The notes: generated from the letters alone by a model not told the origin. A stretch of 61,553 nt of DNA from Candidatus Campylobacter infans (GCA_009827235.1 SPMW01000006.1:1-61553); one strand, 5' to 3'. Counted from the stretch's first letter, positions 47,899 to 58,912 are shown. A program made the numbers and translations.

Positions 47899-50083
47899 AA
47901 ATTTTATAAAAAGCATAATTTTATACGCTTTTATAATAAGCCTTTTAAACGCACAAAGCCAAAAGGTTCAATTTTTAGCAAGTAAGGTAGAAAAAAATGG
48001 CGATATCACAGAAGCTAGCGGTGATGTGCTGCTTTATTCGCCCTCTTATTTAATAAGTGCTAAACGCGCTATATATGATGAAAAAAATGAGATTGTAGAG
48101 CTTTTTGATGATGTTTATGTGCTAAAAGATGACAACCAAACCTCAAATAGCACCTACGCTAAAATAAATCTAGCAAATAACGAAATTTTAATAAACAATG
48201 CCTTTGGATTAGACAAAAAAAGCGAACTTTGGGTGCAAGCAAAAAAGGTCTGCTCTAATGAAATTTTACTTCAAACGAACTCATCAATTACTTCAAGTTG
48301 TAATGTAGAGAACCCCGATTGGTTTATAAAATACTCAAGCGGAGAATTAGATAAAAAAGATGAATATTTAAGACTTTATAATTCTGTGATGTATATAAAT
48401 TTCCCATTTATTGGTGCTACGCCGGTTGCGTATTTGCCTTATTTTGGATATAGCACAAATAAAAACAGGCGTAGCGGGCTTTTAACCCCAGAGCTAGGCT
48501 ACACGCACCGCGAGGGTTTATACTACCAACAGCCCTTTTACATAGCCACGCATGATAATTGGGATTTAGAACTAAACCCGCAAATTCGCTCAGTGCGTGG
48601 CGCAGGATTATATGGCACATTTCGTTTTGTGGATTCGCCTTATTCGCAAGGGTTAATTAGAGGCGGAATTTTCACAGATAAAAAATCCTACCAAATAAAA
48701 GAAAATCTCAAATACCAAGAACACTACGGCATAGAATTAGAATACGATAGAGATAAATTAGCCAAATATTTATATAATGGCGATTATGATGAGGGTTTAT
48801 TATTAAGGGTAACGCAATTAAATGATGTGGATTATTTAAACTTGCGTAGCCGTAAAGAAAGCTTGGCTTATTCATCGCTAATTCATTCTAAATTAAATTA
48901 TTATATCAACACTAGTGAGCATTATTTTGGCTTATATGGCAATTATTATATAGACACGGCAAAAATTGGCACAGAGCATAAAAACAAAGCCACAATCCAA
49001 GAATTGCCCGCCTTACAATACCACAGCTATTATGATACCTTTATAAACAAGCACTTTACCTATTCATTTGATGCCAAATACCACAACTACACGCGCTCAA
49101 TTGGCACAAAAGCCCACCAATACGAGCTTTACGCACCATTTGGATTTAATATAAATTTATTTGATGATTGGCTAAATCTTAGTTTTAATGAGCATTTGTA
49201 TGCTAGCCGTGTGGATTATGTAAAAAATCAATTTTATGTGCCGTATTTAAATGATTTTTATTTAATGGATAAAAAGCACGATCAATACATTAGAAACTGG
49301 CATGAAATTTTATTAAATACAGACCTTGCAAGAGCGTATGATGTTTTTGGCGGTGTGTATCATAGTTTAAACTTAGAGCTACAATACATCAAACCAGGCT
49401 ACAAGCACGGCGATATCAGCAGGTATATATATTCGAGTGATTATATTTTAGAGGATAATTTTATCAACGAACTTGATAACGCCTACACCAGCCAAAGCGT
49501 CCAAGCAAGTATGGCGCAGTATTTATTTAATAACGATGGCAATAAAATTTTACGCCATTATATAAGCCAAAGCTACAATTTTAGCGCAAATAAATTAGGC
49601 GATACAAAAAATAAAATAGATTTATATTATGCTAATTCAAAATTTTATAATAAATTAGTTTATTCTAATGCCCACAAAGATTTTACCGCCCTTCAAAGCG
49701 GCGCAAATTTTAATTATTTAAATTTTAGCCTAGATATTTTACACAACTACACCAAACGCTACGATAGCGATGCTGATACTAGCTTCGTGCGCTCAAATTA
49801 TTTCCAAACAAACGCTGCTTATAAATTGCCACAAGATTATCAAATCTTTGGCGCGTGGGCTTATGATTATGAAAGAGATAATACAAAAATGTGGCTTTTA
49901 GGACTAACCCAAAGGCGCAGATGTTTTAGCTATGGCTTGTATTTTCGCCGCGATATAACGCCTAAAATCACATCAGCAGGCCCTGAAAGCGAGAGAAAAA
50001 GCGGGGTTTATGTGTATTTTACTTTTTATCCATTTGGAGAGTTTAATTATGGATTTTCTTTAAAAGAGGATGATAATAGTTAA
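47885..50083 (+). CDS. lptD: LPS-assembly outer-membrane protein LptD (OstA)
   Basis: A 732-residue protein that inserts LPS into the outer leaflet with LptE. It starts at GTG 47885 behind AAGGAC; the signal peptide ends near residue 23. An N-terminal OstA beta-jellyroll (VQFLASKVEKNGDITEASGDV) is followed by the LptD barrel (TPVAYLPYFGYSTNKNRRSGL, then repeated aromatic strands ending FSLKEDDNS). Cysteines at about 119 and 133 could bond. It is followed by a phosphoribosyltransferase-like gene with 1-base overlap. Confidence 0.92.
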   Translation: MKSNKNFIKSIILYAFIISLLNAQSQKVQFLASKVEKNGDITEASGDVLLYSPSYLISAKRAIYDEKNEIVELFDDVYVLKDDNQTSNSTYAKINLANNEILINNAFGLDKKSELWVQAKKVCSNEILLQTNSSITSSCNVENPDWFIKYSSGELDKKDEYLRLYNSVMYINFPFIGATPVAYLPYFGYSTNKNRRSGLLTPELGYTHREGLYYQQPFYIATHDNWDLELNPQIRSVRGAGLYGTFRFVDSPYSQGLIRGGIFTDKKSYQIKENLKYQEHYGIELEYDRDKLAKYLYNGDYDEGLLLRVTQLNDVDYLNLRSRKESLAYSSLIHSKLNYYINTSEHYFGLYGNYYIDTAKIGTEHKNKATIQELPALQYHSYYDTFINKHFTYSFDAKYHNYTRSIGTKAHQYELYAPFGFNINLFDDWLNLSFNEHLYASRVDYVKNQFYVPYLNDFYLMDKKHDQYIRNWHEILLNTDLARAYDVFGGVYHSLNLELQYIKPGYKHGDISRYIYSSDYILEDNFINELDNAYTSQSVQASMAQYLFNNDGNKILRHYISQSYNFSANKLGDTKNKIDLYYANSKFYNKLVYSNAHKDFTALQSGANFNYLNFSLDILHNYTKRYDSDADTSFVRSNYFQTNAAYKLPQDYQIFGAWAYDYERDNTKMWLLGLTQRRRCFSYGLYFRRDITPKITSAGPESERKSGVYVYFTFYPFGEFNYGFSLKEDDNS

Positions 50084-50766
50084 TGAAATTTACAGATCAA
50101 AATGACGCTGGCTCTAAGCTTTTAGAGATTTTGCCACGAAACGAGCTAAAAGCAAATAATTTTTTAATTCTTTGCTTGAATATAAAAAGCGTGATTATGT
50201 GCGATTTTGTAGCAAGAGGGCTAGATTTAGGCTATGAAATACTTTTTAGCGAAGATATCAAAACGCCAAATAACGATGAATGCGATATAGCTTGCGTTAG
50301 CGAGAGTGAAGATGTGGTAATAAATGAAGCCTTACGGGTTAGTTTTGAGATCACAAAAGACTATATTTATGGGCGAGCCAAAAAACTGTATGAAGAAAAA
50401 ATTTTAAAAAATGTCTATAAATACCGCAAAGGCGGGCTTTTAAGCCCGTTAAAAGATCGCAATATTTTATTGATTGCTGATAGCTGTGAAACGGGCGCAA
50501 GACTAGCAGTGGCTACAAAATCACTAACAAATATGGGCGCAAAAAGCGTAATTTTAGGCATAGCCCTAATGCCAAGCGATATGGCCGAATACGCAAATAC
50601 AATAGTCGATGATGTTTATTGCGCCTTTAAAATAGACGGCTTTGTAAGCACGGATTTTTACTATGAAAAAACCCTAGAAAATGACGAAAACGCCATACTT
50701 AAAATTTTAGAAGATAGCCCATATTATCTACCATTAAAAAAGCAAGGAGTAAGCAATGCAAATTAA
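50083..50766 (+). CDS. Phosphoribosyltransferase-like protein between lptD and pnp
   Basis: A 227-residue protein. The second half fits a type I phosphoribosyltransferase fold: [20 protein letters not shown] corresponds to the PRPP loop, though with Ser-Cys in place of the usual acidic pair, then [13 protein letters not shown]. The degenerate loop raises doubt about activity. The start overlaps the lptD stop (TAATG) and its end overlaps pnp by 11 bases, so it is translated with them. Function unknown. Confidence 0.7.
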   Translation: MKFTDQNDAGSKLLEILPRNELKANNFLILCLNIKSVIMCDFVARGLDLGYEILFSEDIKTPNNDECDIACVSESEDVVINEALRVSFEITKDYIYGRAKKLYEEKILKNVYKYRKGGLLSPLKDRNILLIADSCETGARLAVATKSLTNMGAKSVILGIALMPSDMAEYANTIVDDVYCAFKIDGFVSTDFYYEKTLENDENAILKILEDSPYYLPLKKQGVSNAN

Positions 50767-52945
50767 CATTCAAGCAAACAATCAAGAACAAATCTTTGAT
50801 ATCAATCAAGTAGCCAAACAAGCAGCAGGTGCTGTTATGCTTAAAGTTGGCAAGGCTGTCATCTTAGCCACAATAGCAAGAGATGAAAATCAAGTAAGTG
50901 AGGATTTTTTACCACTAACCGTTCAATACATAGAAAAACAATACGCCGCAGGCAAAATCCCTGGTGGATATATTAAACGCGAAACAAAACCTGGCGAGTT
51001 TGAAACGCTAACTAGCAGAATAATTGACCGCTCTTTACGCCCGCTTTTCCCAAAAGGCTATGCTTATCCTACGCAAATTACTGTGCTTGTATTAAGTGCT
51101 GATAGCCAAGTGGATTTACAAGTTATTGCTCTAAATGCGGCCTCAGCTGCGTTATTTTTAAGCGATATACCAGTAAATCGCAATGTATGCGGGGTGCGCG
51201 TAGCTTGCGTGGATGAAAATTTTGTGCTAAATCCTAGTTTAGATGAGCTAAAACAAAGCACGCTTGATTTGTATCTTGCTGGCGTTGATGATGAGCTTTT
51301 AATGATAGAAATGCGCTCATTGCCTAGCAAAAATGAAATTAGTGCTATACCTGTGGTAGCAATGGATTCTCTTATAGATATTCCAGCAAATTTTAATCAA
51401 AACATGAATGAGTTTAGCGAAGAAAAAATGCTTATGGCAATTGAGTTTGGCACAAAGGCTATCGCAAATGGCTCAAAAGCCTACAATGAAGCCTTTAAAG
51501 CGTATAAAAAAGCTGATGCCATCATCAATCTAAAACCTCAAATTGACAATTTAGACGCTTATGAACTTGTGCGCGGTATGTATGGAGCTGATGTAAAATC
51601 AGCCATAAATCAAATGGCCAAAAGCGAAAGGGCTAGCGAGCTAAGCAAAATCGCCCAAAATATCCTTCAAAGCGATATTTGCATCGCCCAAGGATGGAGC
51701 GAGGCTGAGATTGTGAATGCTTTAAATAAATACAAAAAAGAAGTAGTTAGGACTCAAATTTTAAATGAAGGGCTTCGCGCTGATGGGCGAAAGCTTGATG
51801 AAGTGCGCCCAATTAGCATACAAACAAATATCTTGCCAAGCGCGCATGGTAGTTGTCTTTTTACGCGCGGACAAACGCAAGCCTTAGTAGTAGCCACTCT
51901 TGGCAATGATAATGATGTGCAAATGAGCGAGCTTTTAACGCAAAAGACGCCAGTTAGTGAAAAATTTATGTTTAATTATAATTTTCCAGGATTTAGCGTA
52001 GGAGAAGCAAGCCAGCTAAAAGCACCAGGACGCCGTGAATTAGGCCACGGCAATCTAGCCAAACGCGCGCTATATCCAAGCATTGATGTAGATTTACCAC
52101 AGAGCATTCGCTTAGTAAGTGAAATTTTAGAAAGCAATGGTTCAAGCTCGATGGCTAGTGTGTGCGGTGGCGCCTTAGCACTTAGAGCAGCTGGAATAGC
52201 AAGCATTAAATTAGTAGCTGGCGTGGCGATGGGACTTGTTTTAGAAGATGATAAATATGCGATTTTAACCGATATAATGGGGCTTGAAGATCACGATGGA
52301 GATATGGATTTTAAAGTAGCTGGCACGCACGAGGGCATCACAGCCTTACAAATGGATATAAAACTTGGTGGAATTTCAATGCAAATTTTATCCCAAGCCT
52401 TCAATCAAGCAAAGCAAGCAAGAGAGCATATTTTAAATATAATGGAAGAAGCAAATCGCCAAATAATCATCAATGAAGATGTTTTGCCAAAACTAGAATT
52501 ATTTAGCGTAGATCCTAGCAAAATCGTAGATATTATAGGCCAAGCTGGCAAAACAATCAAAGAAATCATCGAAAAATTCGGCGTTAGCGTGGATTTAGAC
52601 AGAGATAAAGGCGAGGTAAAAATCGCCGGAGATGAGCAAAAAAATGTCCGTGCAGCAAAAGATTATATAATCGAAATAACCCAAAAAGATAACGGCCGAA
52701 ATTTTAAATCAAATTTTAAATCCCACAAGCCAGATATTAGCGCATTTAGCGTGGGTGCTGAGTTTGATGGCGTGGTTAAAACCACTACAAACTTTGGCGC
52801 GTTTATCGCTATAACCTCTGGATCAAGCAGTGCTGATGGCTTGCTTCACATAAGCAAAATTAAAAGCCCATTAAAAACCAGCCAGAGCGTAAGGGTAAAA
52901 ATCGCTGAGATTAAAAACGGCAAAATTTCACTTGATTTGCTTTAA
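50756..52945 (+). CDS. pnp: Polyribonucleotide nucleotidyltransferase (PNPase)
   Basis: A 729-residue phosphorolytic 3'-5' exoribonuclease. Two RNase PH domains (first at about 10-225, second at about 335-570, with [17 protein letters not shown] and [19 protein letters not shown]), a KH domain ([14 protein letters not shown]) and an S1 domain ([15 protein letters not shown]) follow in order. Length is normal. AAGGAGTAAGCA precedes the ATG. Confidence 0.97.
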   Translation: MQINIQANNQEQIFDINQVAKQAAGAVMLKVGKAVILATIARDENQVSEDFLPLTVQYIEKQYAAGKIPGGYIKRETKPGEFETLTSRIIDRSLRPLFPKGYAYPTQITVLVLSADSQVDLQVIALNAASAALFLSDIPVNRNVCGVRVACVDENFVLNPSLDELKQSTLDLYLAGVDDELLMIEMRSLPSKNEISAIPVVAMDSLIDIPANFNQNMNEFSEEKMLMAIEFGTKAIANGSKAYNEAFKAYKKADAIINLKPQIDNLDAYELVRGMYGADVKSAINQMAKSERASELSKIAQNILQSDICIAQGWSEAEIVNALNKYKKEVVRTQILNEGLRADGRKLDEVRPISIQTNILPSAHGSCLFTRGQTQALVVATLGNDNDVQMSELLTQKTPVSEKFMFNYNFPGFSVGEASQLKAPGRRELGHGNLAKRALYPSIDVDLPQSIRLVSEILESNGSSSMASVCGGALALRAAGIASIKLVAGVAMGLVLEDDKYAILTDIMGLEDHDGDMDFKVAGTHEGITALQMDIKLGGISMQILSQAFNQAKQAREHILNIMEEANRQIIINEDVLPKLELFSVDPSKIVDIIGQAGKTIKEIIEKFGVSVDLDRDKGEVKIAGDEQKNVRAAKDYIIEITQKDNGRNFKSNFKSHKPDISAFSVGAEFDGVVKTTTNFGAFIAITSGSSSADGLLHISKIKSPLKTSQSVRVKIAEIKNGKISLDLL

Positions 52946-53000
52946 AATTTTATTCTAGTTGGTGGGATTAAAATTTAAAAGCTAACTAACCTTTTTAAGC

Positions 53001-53026
53001 CTTAATGGCGTAATAATGCCATTAAG
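53001..53026 (+). terminator. Perfect hairpin after pnp
   Basis: CTTAATGGC and GCCATTAAG form nine pairs around GTAATAAT, 56 bases past the pnp stop. There is no T-run. It may terminate or, as for other pnp transcripts, be a processing site (inference). Confidence 0.5.
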
Positions 53027-53083
53027 CAAAGGCTAATAAATCGCCAAATTTTAAAAGCCAAAATCCATAAAGAAAAAAAAAAA

Positions 53084-54412
53084 ATGCAAAATCCTTTTTC
53101 TGCTCTTAAATCTCGTAATTTTCGCATTTACTGGCTAGGGCTTGGTGCTAGCCAAACAGGCACTTGGATGCAAAATATAGCCCAGCCCTGGCTTGCGCTT
53201 AAAGTTACAAATGATCCTGTGCTTGTAGGCATCGTCTCAGCGATGCATTTCTTGCCGATTATGATTTTTTCGCTATTTTCTGGGGTTTTGATTGATAGAA
53301 TGGACAAAAAGCGGATTTTATTTTTCACTCAAGCTGGGCTTTGCGTGGTTTCGTTTATTTTTGCTCTTAGCGTGTTTATGGATTTTGCTAGTTTTGGCGT
53401 GATTTTAGTGCTAGCTTTTTTAACTGGACTTTTTAATAGCCTTGATTCGCCGACCCGCCATAGTTTTATTTATGAACTTGTAGAAAATCGCGCCCTTGTG
53501 CCAAATGCCGTTGCGCTTAATTCAATGAGCGTGAGTGTATCGCGCATTTTAGGGCCTGCGCTTGCTGGGATTATCATGGCTAGCTTTGGCATTGGCGCTT
53601 GTTTTTTATTTAATACCTTTTCATTTGTGGCGATTTTTGCTAGTTTGTTTTTGGTTAAACCAAAGCGCGCACGCACGGCCAGAGCGCATTCAAGTATGCT
53701 AAAAAGCATAATTAAAGGCTTTATTTATATAAAATCGCACGAGCATTTACTTTCGCCCTTAATCGTGCTTTTAATTGTAGCCACCTTCGTGCCAAATTAC
53801 AGCGTTTTGGTTTCAGCTCTTGTGCATTTTAATTTAGGTGGCGATGATACTAGCTATGGATATTTAATGGCATTCTTAGGCATTGGAGCGTTTTTTGGAG
53901 CGTTTTTTGCAGCTAGCTTAGGCCAAAACTTAGCAAAAACCAGCAAAAACTCCAAAGAAATTTTAAATCAAAGCACAAATAAAGCTCAAAAATCTAGCCA
54001 AATTTTAAATGCCCCGCCTTTAAACCATAAAAAACCCGCATTAAACACCAGCCAAAAAATCACGCTTTATTTGCCGTTTTTATCGGCTTTGATGCTTGCA
54101 AGCGTTGGCGTTTGGGATAATTTTTGGCTTTGTGGGCTAAGTTTAATTTTTACATCATTTTGCCTAATCATTACAATTAGCACGATAAACTCGCTCTTAC
54201 AGCTCGGCTCAGATGATAAATACAGAGGGCGCGTGATGAGCGTTTATAGCTTGTTTTTTTTAGGTTCTACGCCCATTGGAGCGAGTTTTGCTGGCTTTGC
54301 GGTAAAGCATTTTGGCCCAGATGGAGCATTTTTTATTAGTGCTTTTGTGGCTTCTTTTTTTCTTGGATTGTGGCATTTATTTGCCAAAAAAATTTTAATA
54401 TCAAAACGCTAA
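53084..54412 (+). CDS. MFS transporter (MFS_3/EntS-like)
   Basis: A 442-residue inner-membrane transporter with about 12 segments. The N-terminus ALKSRNFRIYWLGLGASQTG then WMQNIAQPWLALKVT and SGVLIDRMDKKRILFFTQ are typical of the EntS-like branch, which exports siderophores or other small molecules. A long hydrophilic loop lies at about 285-330 (Lys/Asn/Ser rich). The ATG forms the end of an A12 run with no separate ribosome site, so slippage there could affect initiation. Confidence 0.85.
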   Translation: MQNPFSALKSRNFRIYWLGLGASQTGTWMQNIAQPWLALKVTNDPVLVGIVSAMHFLPIMIFSLFSGVLIDRMDKKRILFFTQAGLCVVSFIFALSVFMDFASFGVILVLAFLTGLFNSLDSPTRHSFIYELVENRALVPNAVALNSMSVSVSRILGPALAGIIMASFGIGACFLFNTFSFVAIFASLFLVKPKRARTARAHSSMLKSIIKGFIYIKSHEHLLSPLIVLLIVATFVPNYSVLVSALVHFNLGGDDTSYGYLMAFLGIGAFFGAFFAASLGQNLAKTSKNSKEILNQSTNKAQKSSQILNAPPLNHKKPALNTSQKITLYLPFLSALMLASVGVWDNFWLCGLSLIFTSFCLIITISTINSLLQLGSDDKYRGRVMSVYSLFFLGSTPIGASFAGFAVKHFGPDGAFFISAFVASFFLGLWHLFAKKILISKR

Positions 54413-54440
54413 CCTGCGTGCCAAATTTTAAAATTTAAAA

Positions 54441-54608
54441 TATCGCTATTTTAAATTTTAAAATATTAAAACAACAAATAAATTTTAAAATTTAGAGTTT
54501 TAAAATTTAAAACCTCAAAATATCGCGCCCTTATTTTAAATTTTAAAATTTTAAATATCGCTATTTTAAATTTTAAAATGTTAAAGCAATAAATAAATTT
54601 TAAAATTT
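54441..54608. repeat. AT-rich duplicated unit before recN
   Basis: TATCGCTATTTTAAATTTTA at 54441 begins a 53-base stretch repeated at 54556-54608 with about three changes, a spacing of 115 bases. In between are further TTTTAAAATTT palindromes. The stretch separates the convergent stops of the MFS gene and recN and has no gene. Confidence 0.7.
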
Positions 54609-56128
54609 TAATCCAAAAGTTTTTTAGCAAAGCTTTTTGCCTCATCGCTTATATGCTCGCCACTTATCATCCTAGCTAGTTCGCCCGCGCGTTCGTTTTT
54701 TTGGAGCTTTCTAACCTGTGAAATGCCATCTGTTTTTTGAACTATAAAATGATGGTCGGCTTTTGAGCTAAGTTGTGGCTGATGCGAAATAGCAAAGATT
54801 TGATAGTGCTTAGCTAGCATCGCAAGCACGCAAGCTATGCTCATAGCTTCTTTGCCGCTTAAATTCGCATCTATTTCATCTAAAAATAGCACTCCATTTT
54901 TTGCGCCAATTATTTGCGCGCTAGTTGCTATAAAAGCTAGGCGCAAGCGATTTAATTCACCGCTTGAAATATTTTTAAAACTAGCTTCATTTAAGCTTAA
55001 ATTAATCTCATCACAGCCAAACTCACAAAGCTCGCAACACTTTAATTCTAAACTAAGCCCTTCTAAATAAAGCTTGTTAAGGTATGAATTTAGCATATCT
55101 TCAAGCATTTTGATGGATTTTTTTCTGTGTTTAGTTAATATCTGGCAAAGCTTGCTAGCTTGCTCGTTTAATTTTAAAATTTTACGCTCCAAATCGGCCT
55201 TTTCAAACTCGATTTTTTCGTATTTTTCTAATTCCATTTGGCGAATTTTTAGCACATTTAAGGCCTCATCAATGCTGCCATAACGCCTATTTAACGCATT
55301 TAACGCTTCTATTCTATCTAGCAAACGCTCAATTTGTTCATCACTTAATTCTTCAAAACTTAAATTATCGCGCACGCTTTTTAGCTCATTTAAAGCAATA
55401 CTTAAAAACTCCCCATCTACCCCACTAAGCTCTAATGCCCTAATAGCCGCGTTTTCATACTCAAAAATCCCGCTTGCCTTGCCCCAAGCTTCTATGATTT
55501 TATCTTTTTTGCTAATTTTATTTTTAAGCTCTATTAACTCGTCTAATTCGCCTATTTTTGGATTTACACCAGCGATTTTATCGATCTCAAATTTTAAATA
55601 TTCCTTAATATCTTCAATTTTATTTTCATCTTCATTTAAAGCATTTAAGCTTTCTTTTGTGGCTTTTAAATCCTTAAAAAGCGCCCTAAAATCGTTTTTT
55701 GCCCTTATAAACTCATCAGCACTAATTAAAGCATCACAAAGCATTAAAAGATTTTTATTTGATATTTCGTTGTTTTCTTTTGCGCTTAAATAGCTTATGT
55801 ATGGTTTTATCAAGCCTTGGAGCTGTTTTTTGCTAATGGATTGATTGTTTATAAAATACCTTGTGCTTGTTTGTTTGCTTACTTTAAAAACATTGATTTC
55901 ATCGCATTCTATGCCAAGGTCTATAAAATTTGCGCCAAAATCCTTGCTAGTATCGATCTCGCAAACCCCGCTCATACACTCTTTAAAGCCAAAAACGCTC
56001 AAAATCGCATTCATAAGAACGCTTTTGCCCGCCCCGCTGCTACCAGTAAGCACGCTAAAACCGCCATCAAAACAAAGCTCCACCTCGCCAAAACCTACTA
56101 AATTTTTAGCGTAAAATCTCTTTATCAT
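54608..56128 (-). CDS. recN: DNA repair protein RecN
   Basis: A 506-residue SMC-like ATPase for double-strand break repair. Walker A is VLTGSSGAGKSVLMNAI; the centre (about 150-350) is a coiled coil; the signature NISSGELNRLRLAFIA and Walker B GVLFLDEIDANLSG follow. It is a little shorter than E. coli RecN, as usual in epsilonproteobacteria. The start overlaps the nadK stop by 4 bases. Confidence 0.93.
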   Translation of the reverse strand: MIKRFYAKNLVGFGEVELCFDGGFSVLTGSSGAGKSVLMNAILSVFGFKECMSGVCEIDTSKDFGANFIDLGIECDEINVFKVSKQTSTRYFINNQSISKKQLQGLIKPYISYLSAKENNEISNKNLLMLCDALISADEFIRAKNDFRALFKDLKATKESLNALNEDENKIEDIKEYLKFEIDKIAGVNPKIGELDELIELKNKISKKDKIIEAWGKASGIFEYENAAIRALELSGVDGEFLSIALNELKSVRDNLSFEELSDEQIERLLDRIEALNALNRRYGSIDEALNVLKIRQMELEKYEKIEFEKADLERKILKLNEQASKLCQILTKHRKKSIKMLEDMLNSYLNKLYLEGLSLELKCCELCEFGCDEINLSLNEASFKNISSGELNRLRLAFIATSAQIIGAKNGVLFLDEIDANLSGKEAMSIACVLAMLAKHYQIFAISHQPQLSSKADHHFIVQKTDGISQVRKLQKNERAGELARMISGEHISDEAKSFAKKLLD

Positions 56129-56982
56129 TGATGACCCCAGCGAAGTTTTTGCCTTAAAACATCAAAATAATCATGCCCCATGCGCCTTATTAGATTTATG
56201 CTAGTTTGGCTTATGCCTACTTTTAGGCTATCATAATCTTTTAATCCCACATAATCTTGCCCGTCCATTAGCACCACTACATCATCATTTGAGCGAAACT
56301 CTACTTCAAAATTTGAAGGCAAAATCAGCGGGCGTTGCGTAAGGGCGTGCGAGCAAACCGGCGTGATCGCATAAATTTCACATTGTGGATGCATGATGGC
56401 TCCGCCAGCGCTCATATTATAAGCAGTTGAACCCATCGGCGAGCTTATTATAAGACCATCGCCTATATAAGAATTAAAATATTTTCCATCTAAAAATGCG
56501 TCTATTTGCGTAATGGAGTTGATTTTTTCGCGCATTAGCGTTATGTCGTTAAAGGCTAGTTTGCTTATGAAATTTTGACCTTTGATGAGTTTTGCTTGTA
56601 AAAATTTTGGCTGTTGGAGATAAAATTTGCCATTTTTAAGCTCAGCCAAAAATACCGCGCATTCATCAATTACCACATCAGTTAAAAAACCAAGCCTGCC
56701 AGTATGAACCCCAAATAAATACGCCCCATACTCCCAAAATTTTCTACAAGCACCGATATAATTACCATCTCCGCCAAGACAAATCACAAGTTTTGTGCGC
56801 GAAAAAATCTCATCTTTGCTTAATCCATCATTGCGCCCTAGTTCTTTTGCGCTGTGATTTTCAAGCAACATAGTAATGCCAAGATAAGATAAAATTTGCT
56901 CTAATTTTAAAATGGCATCTTTTTGAGTGCTAGCATCTTTTGTGGTAACTAATGCGCAATTTAAGCTTGAAAAATCAATCAT
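56125..56982 (-). CDS. nadK: NAD kinase NadK
   Basis: A 285-residue enzyme making NADP from NAD. ICLGGDGNYIGACRKFWE holds the GGDG motif; the second motif reads FNDITL (ND rather than the commoner NE), and GSTAYNMSAGGAIMHP is the substrate loop. I place the start at ATG 56982 because AAAAGG precedes it; an ATG seven codons earlier lies inside the upstream gene and has no ribosome site. It is coupled to recN. Confidence 0.93.
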   Translation of the reverse strand: MIDFSSLNCALVTTKDASTQKDAILKLEQILSYLGITMLLENHSAKELGRNDGLSKDEIFSRTKLVICLGGDGNYIGACRKFWEYGAYLFGVHTGRLGFLTDVVIDECAVFLAELKNGKFYLQQPKFLQAKLIKGQNFISKLAFNDITLMREKINSITQIDAFLDGKYFNSYIGDGLIISSPMGSTAYNMSAGGAIMHPQCEIYAITPVCSHALTQRPLILPSNFEVEFRSNDDVVVLMDGQDYVGLKDYDSLKVGISQTSINLIRRMGHDYFDVLRQKLRWGHQ

Positions 56983-58189
56983 TTTGTGCCTTTTTAAGCA
57001 CATTTTTTATGAAAGCAAAATACAGCGCGCTTGCAAAAAATACACAAGAAAATATCACGAGAGCAAGCATTGATGGAGTATTAGCATTTAAAAAACCAAC
57101 ACTAAAACTAAGCAAGCCAGCCAAAATAAATTGAATTGTCCCAAGCAAAGCAGATGCCGTGCCAGAATGCTCTTTAAAGCGCGCCATAGCAAGAGTTGTG
57201 GTATTTGGCATAATAAACCCTAACATCGCAATAGTAAAAAATAGCATTGCCTCATAAGCCAAAAAGCCAAAATCAGCGCACAAAAATAAAACCAAACTAA
57301 ACCCGCTCATAGCCAAAAAGGCAAAGGCAAGAATTTTTTTTGGCTCTTTTTTTAGCACTAATTTTGCATTTATTGCGCTCATTATGATAAAACCTAGCGC
57401 ATTAAAACCAAAAAGCAAGGCATAAATTTGCTCACTCAGCCCAAAATGTGTAATAAAAACAAAACTTGATGCCGTAATGTATGCAAACATCGCAGCCATC
57501 GCAAAACCAGCTGATAAAACATAAATTAAAAAAACCTTATCTTTTAGCACGACTTTATAATTTGCAATGATTTTCTTTTGAGAAAAAATCTCACTTCTAT
57601 CTGTTTTGGGCGCGCTTTCATCAAGTTTAAAAATAATTAATCCTAGCAAAATAAAACCAAGAATAAACAAACTAATAAAAATGCTCTCCCAGCTAAAAAA
57701 TTCTAATAAAATCCCGCCAAGCGAAGGTGAAAGCATAGGTGCAAGCGATGAAACTATCATCATTAAAGCAAACATCGCGCCAGCTTCATGCAATTCAAAC
57801 AAATCATTTACAACAGCGCGCGCAATCACCACGCCAGCACAACCACCAAGCGCTTCAAAAAATCTTAAAATTATAAAGGTATTGATATCAGGTGCGATCA
57901 CACAGCCAAAACTAGCCAATATAAAAAGACAAATTCCAAAAAGCAAGGGCTTTTTCCGCCCAAAAATATCGCTTAATGGCCCATAAATCAGCTGACCAAA
58001 AGCAAAAGCTATAAAAAAACTAGCAAGCGAAAGCTGAGCGTAAAACTCATTTGAATTAAAACTTTCTTTAACGCTTGTAAGAGCGGGCAAATACATATCA
58101 GTAGATAGCGGAGCGACCGCGCTCATCAAAGCTAAAATCACTACTAATTCTACTTTTTTATAACCTTCAATTTTAGTTTTTACTTGCAT
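56975..58189 (-). CDS. Bcr/CflA-family multidrug efflux MFS transporter
   Basis: A 404-residue inner-membrane protein with 12 segments. VAPLSTDMYLPALTSVKESF and GQLIYGPLSDIFGRKKPLLF, then RFFEALGGCAGVVIARAVV, are the drug:H+ antiporter (Bcr/CflA) signature. It probably exports toxic compounds. Its end overlaps nadK by 8 bases; nadK-recN may be read with it. Confidence 0.9.
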   Translation of the reverse strand: MQVKTKIEGYKKVELVVILALMSAVAPLSTDMYLPALTSVKESFNSNEFYAQLSLASFFIAFAFGQLIYGPLSDIFGRKKPLLFGICLFILASFGCVIAPDINTFIILRFFEALGGCAGVVIARAVVNDLFELHEAGAMFALMMIVSSLAPMLSPSLGGILLEFFSWESIFISLFILGFILLGLIIFKLDESAPKTDRSEIFSQKKIIANYKVVLKDKVFLIYVLSAGFAMAAMFAYITASSFVFITHFGLSEQIYALLFGFNALGFIIMSAINAKLVLKKEPKKILAFAFLAMSGFSLVLFLCADFGFLAYEAMLFFTIAMLGFIMPNTTTLAMARFKEHSGTASALLGTIQFILAGLLSFSVGFLNANTPSMLALVIFSCVFFASALYFAFIKNVLKKAQND

Positions 58190-58348
58190 TTTTCGCCTTT
58201 AAAAAAATCTCAAATTATAACAAAAAAGCACATTCTTGCTGGCAAAATTTTAAAATTTATTTGCTTTAAAATTTAAGATGAAAACCTGCTAGATATTTTT
58301 GCCTGTTTATTTTAGAATTAAAATTTATGCCTGAAAAAAGCATAAATT

Positions 58349-58912
58349 TTAAATATTAAAGGCCTCATCAATGGCTGCACAAAGTGTGTGGATAATTAAA
58401 ATATGCATCTCTTGTATTCTAGCTGTATCATCGCTTGGAATGATTATAGCGTTATTACAAGCCTTCATTGCGCCTCCATCTTTGCCTAAGAGCGCAATTA
58501 TTTGTATGTTTTTTTGCTCGGCGCAATTGATGGCTTCAAGCACATTTTGGCTATTGCCACTAGTTGAAATCGCCACTAACACATCGCCATCTTGCCCAAG
58601 GGCTAGCACCTGCCTAGCAAAAACAAACTCAAATCCATAGTCATTGCCAATAGCACTAAGTGCTGAGGTATCGGTACTTAGCGCAATAGCCGGCAATGGC
58701 ACGCGCTCGCATTTATAACGCCCCGTTAGCTCAGCCGCAAAATGCTGGCTATCAGCTGCGCTACCGCCATTGCCACAAATTAAAATTTTTTTGCCATTTT
58801 TTAGCGCGCTAATTATAATTTTGGCACATTCATTTATTTTTGGCGCAAGCGCGCTTATTTTTTCTACAACTTGCTTGTGAGAGTTTAACTCTGCCTCAAA
58901 ATAATTCATCAC
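58349..58912 (-). CDS. gmhA: Sedoheptulose-7-phosphate isomerase GmhA
   Basis: A 187-residue SIS-domain enzyme, first step of ADP-heptose synthesis for [23 protein letters not shown] and [15 protein letters not shown] are diagnostic. GTG at 58912 and ATG at 58909 both abut the TAG of the 32-residue gene (TAGTGATG), so initiation is coupled. hldE and hldD lie just upstream on the same strand. Confidence 0.95.
   Translation of the reverse strand: MMNYFEAELNSHKQVVEKISALAPKINECAKIIISALKNGKKILICGNGGSAADSQHFAAELTGRYKCERVPLPAIALSTDTSALSAIGNDYGFEFVFARQVLALGQDGDVLVAISTSGNSQNVLEAINCAEQKNIQIIALLGKDGGAMKACNNAIIIPSDDTARIQEMHILIIHTLCAAIDEAFNI

Noticed and set aside
56125..56982. NadK judged defective because motif reads ND instead of NE
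   Set aside because: Asp is a conservative change, the GGDG and substrate loops are intact and the gene is essential, so I treat it as functional.
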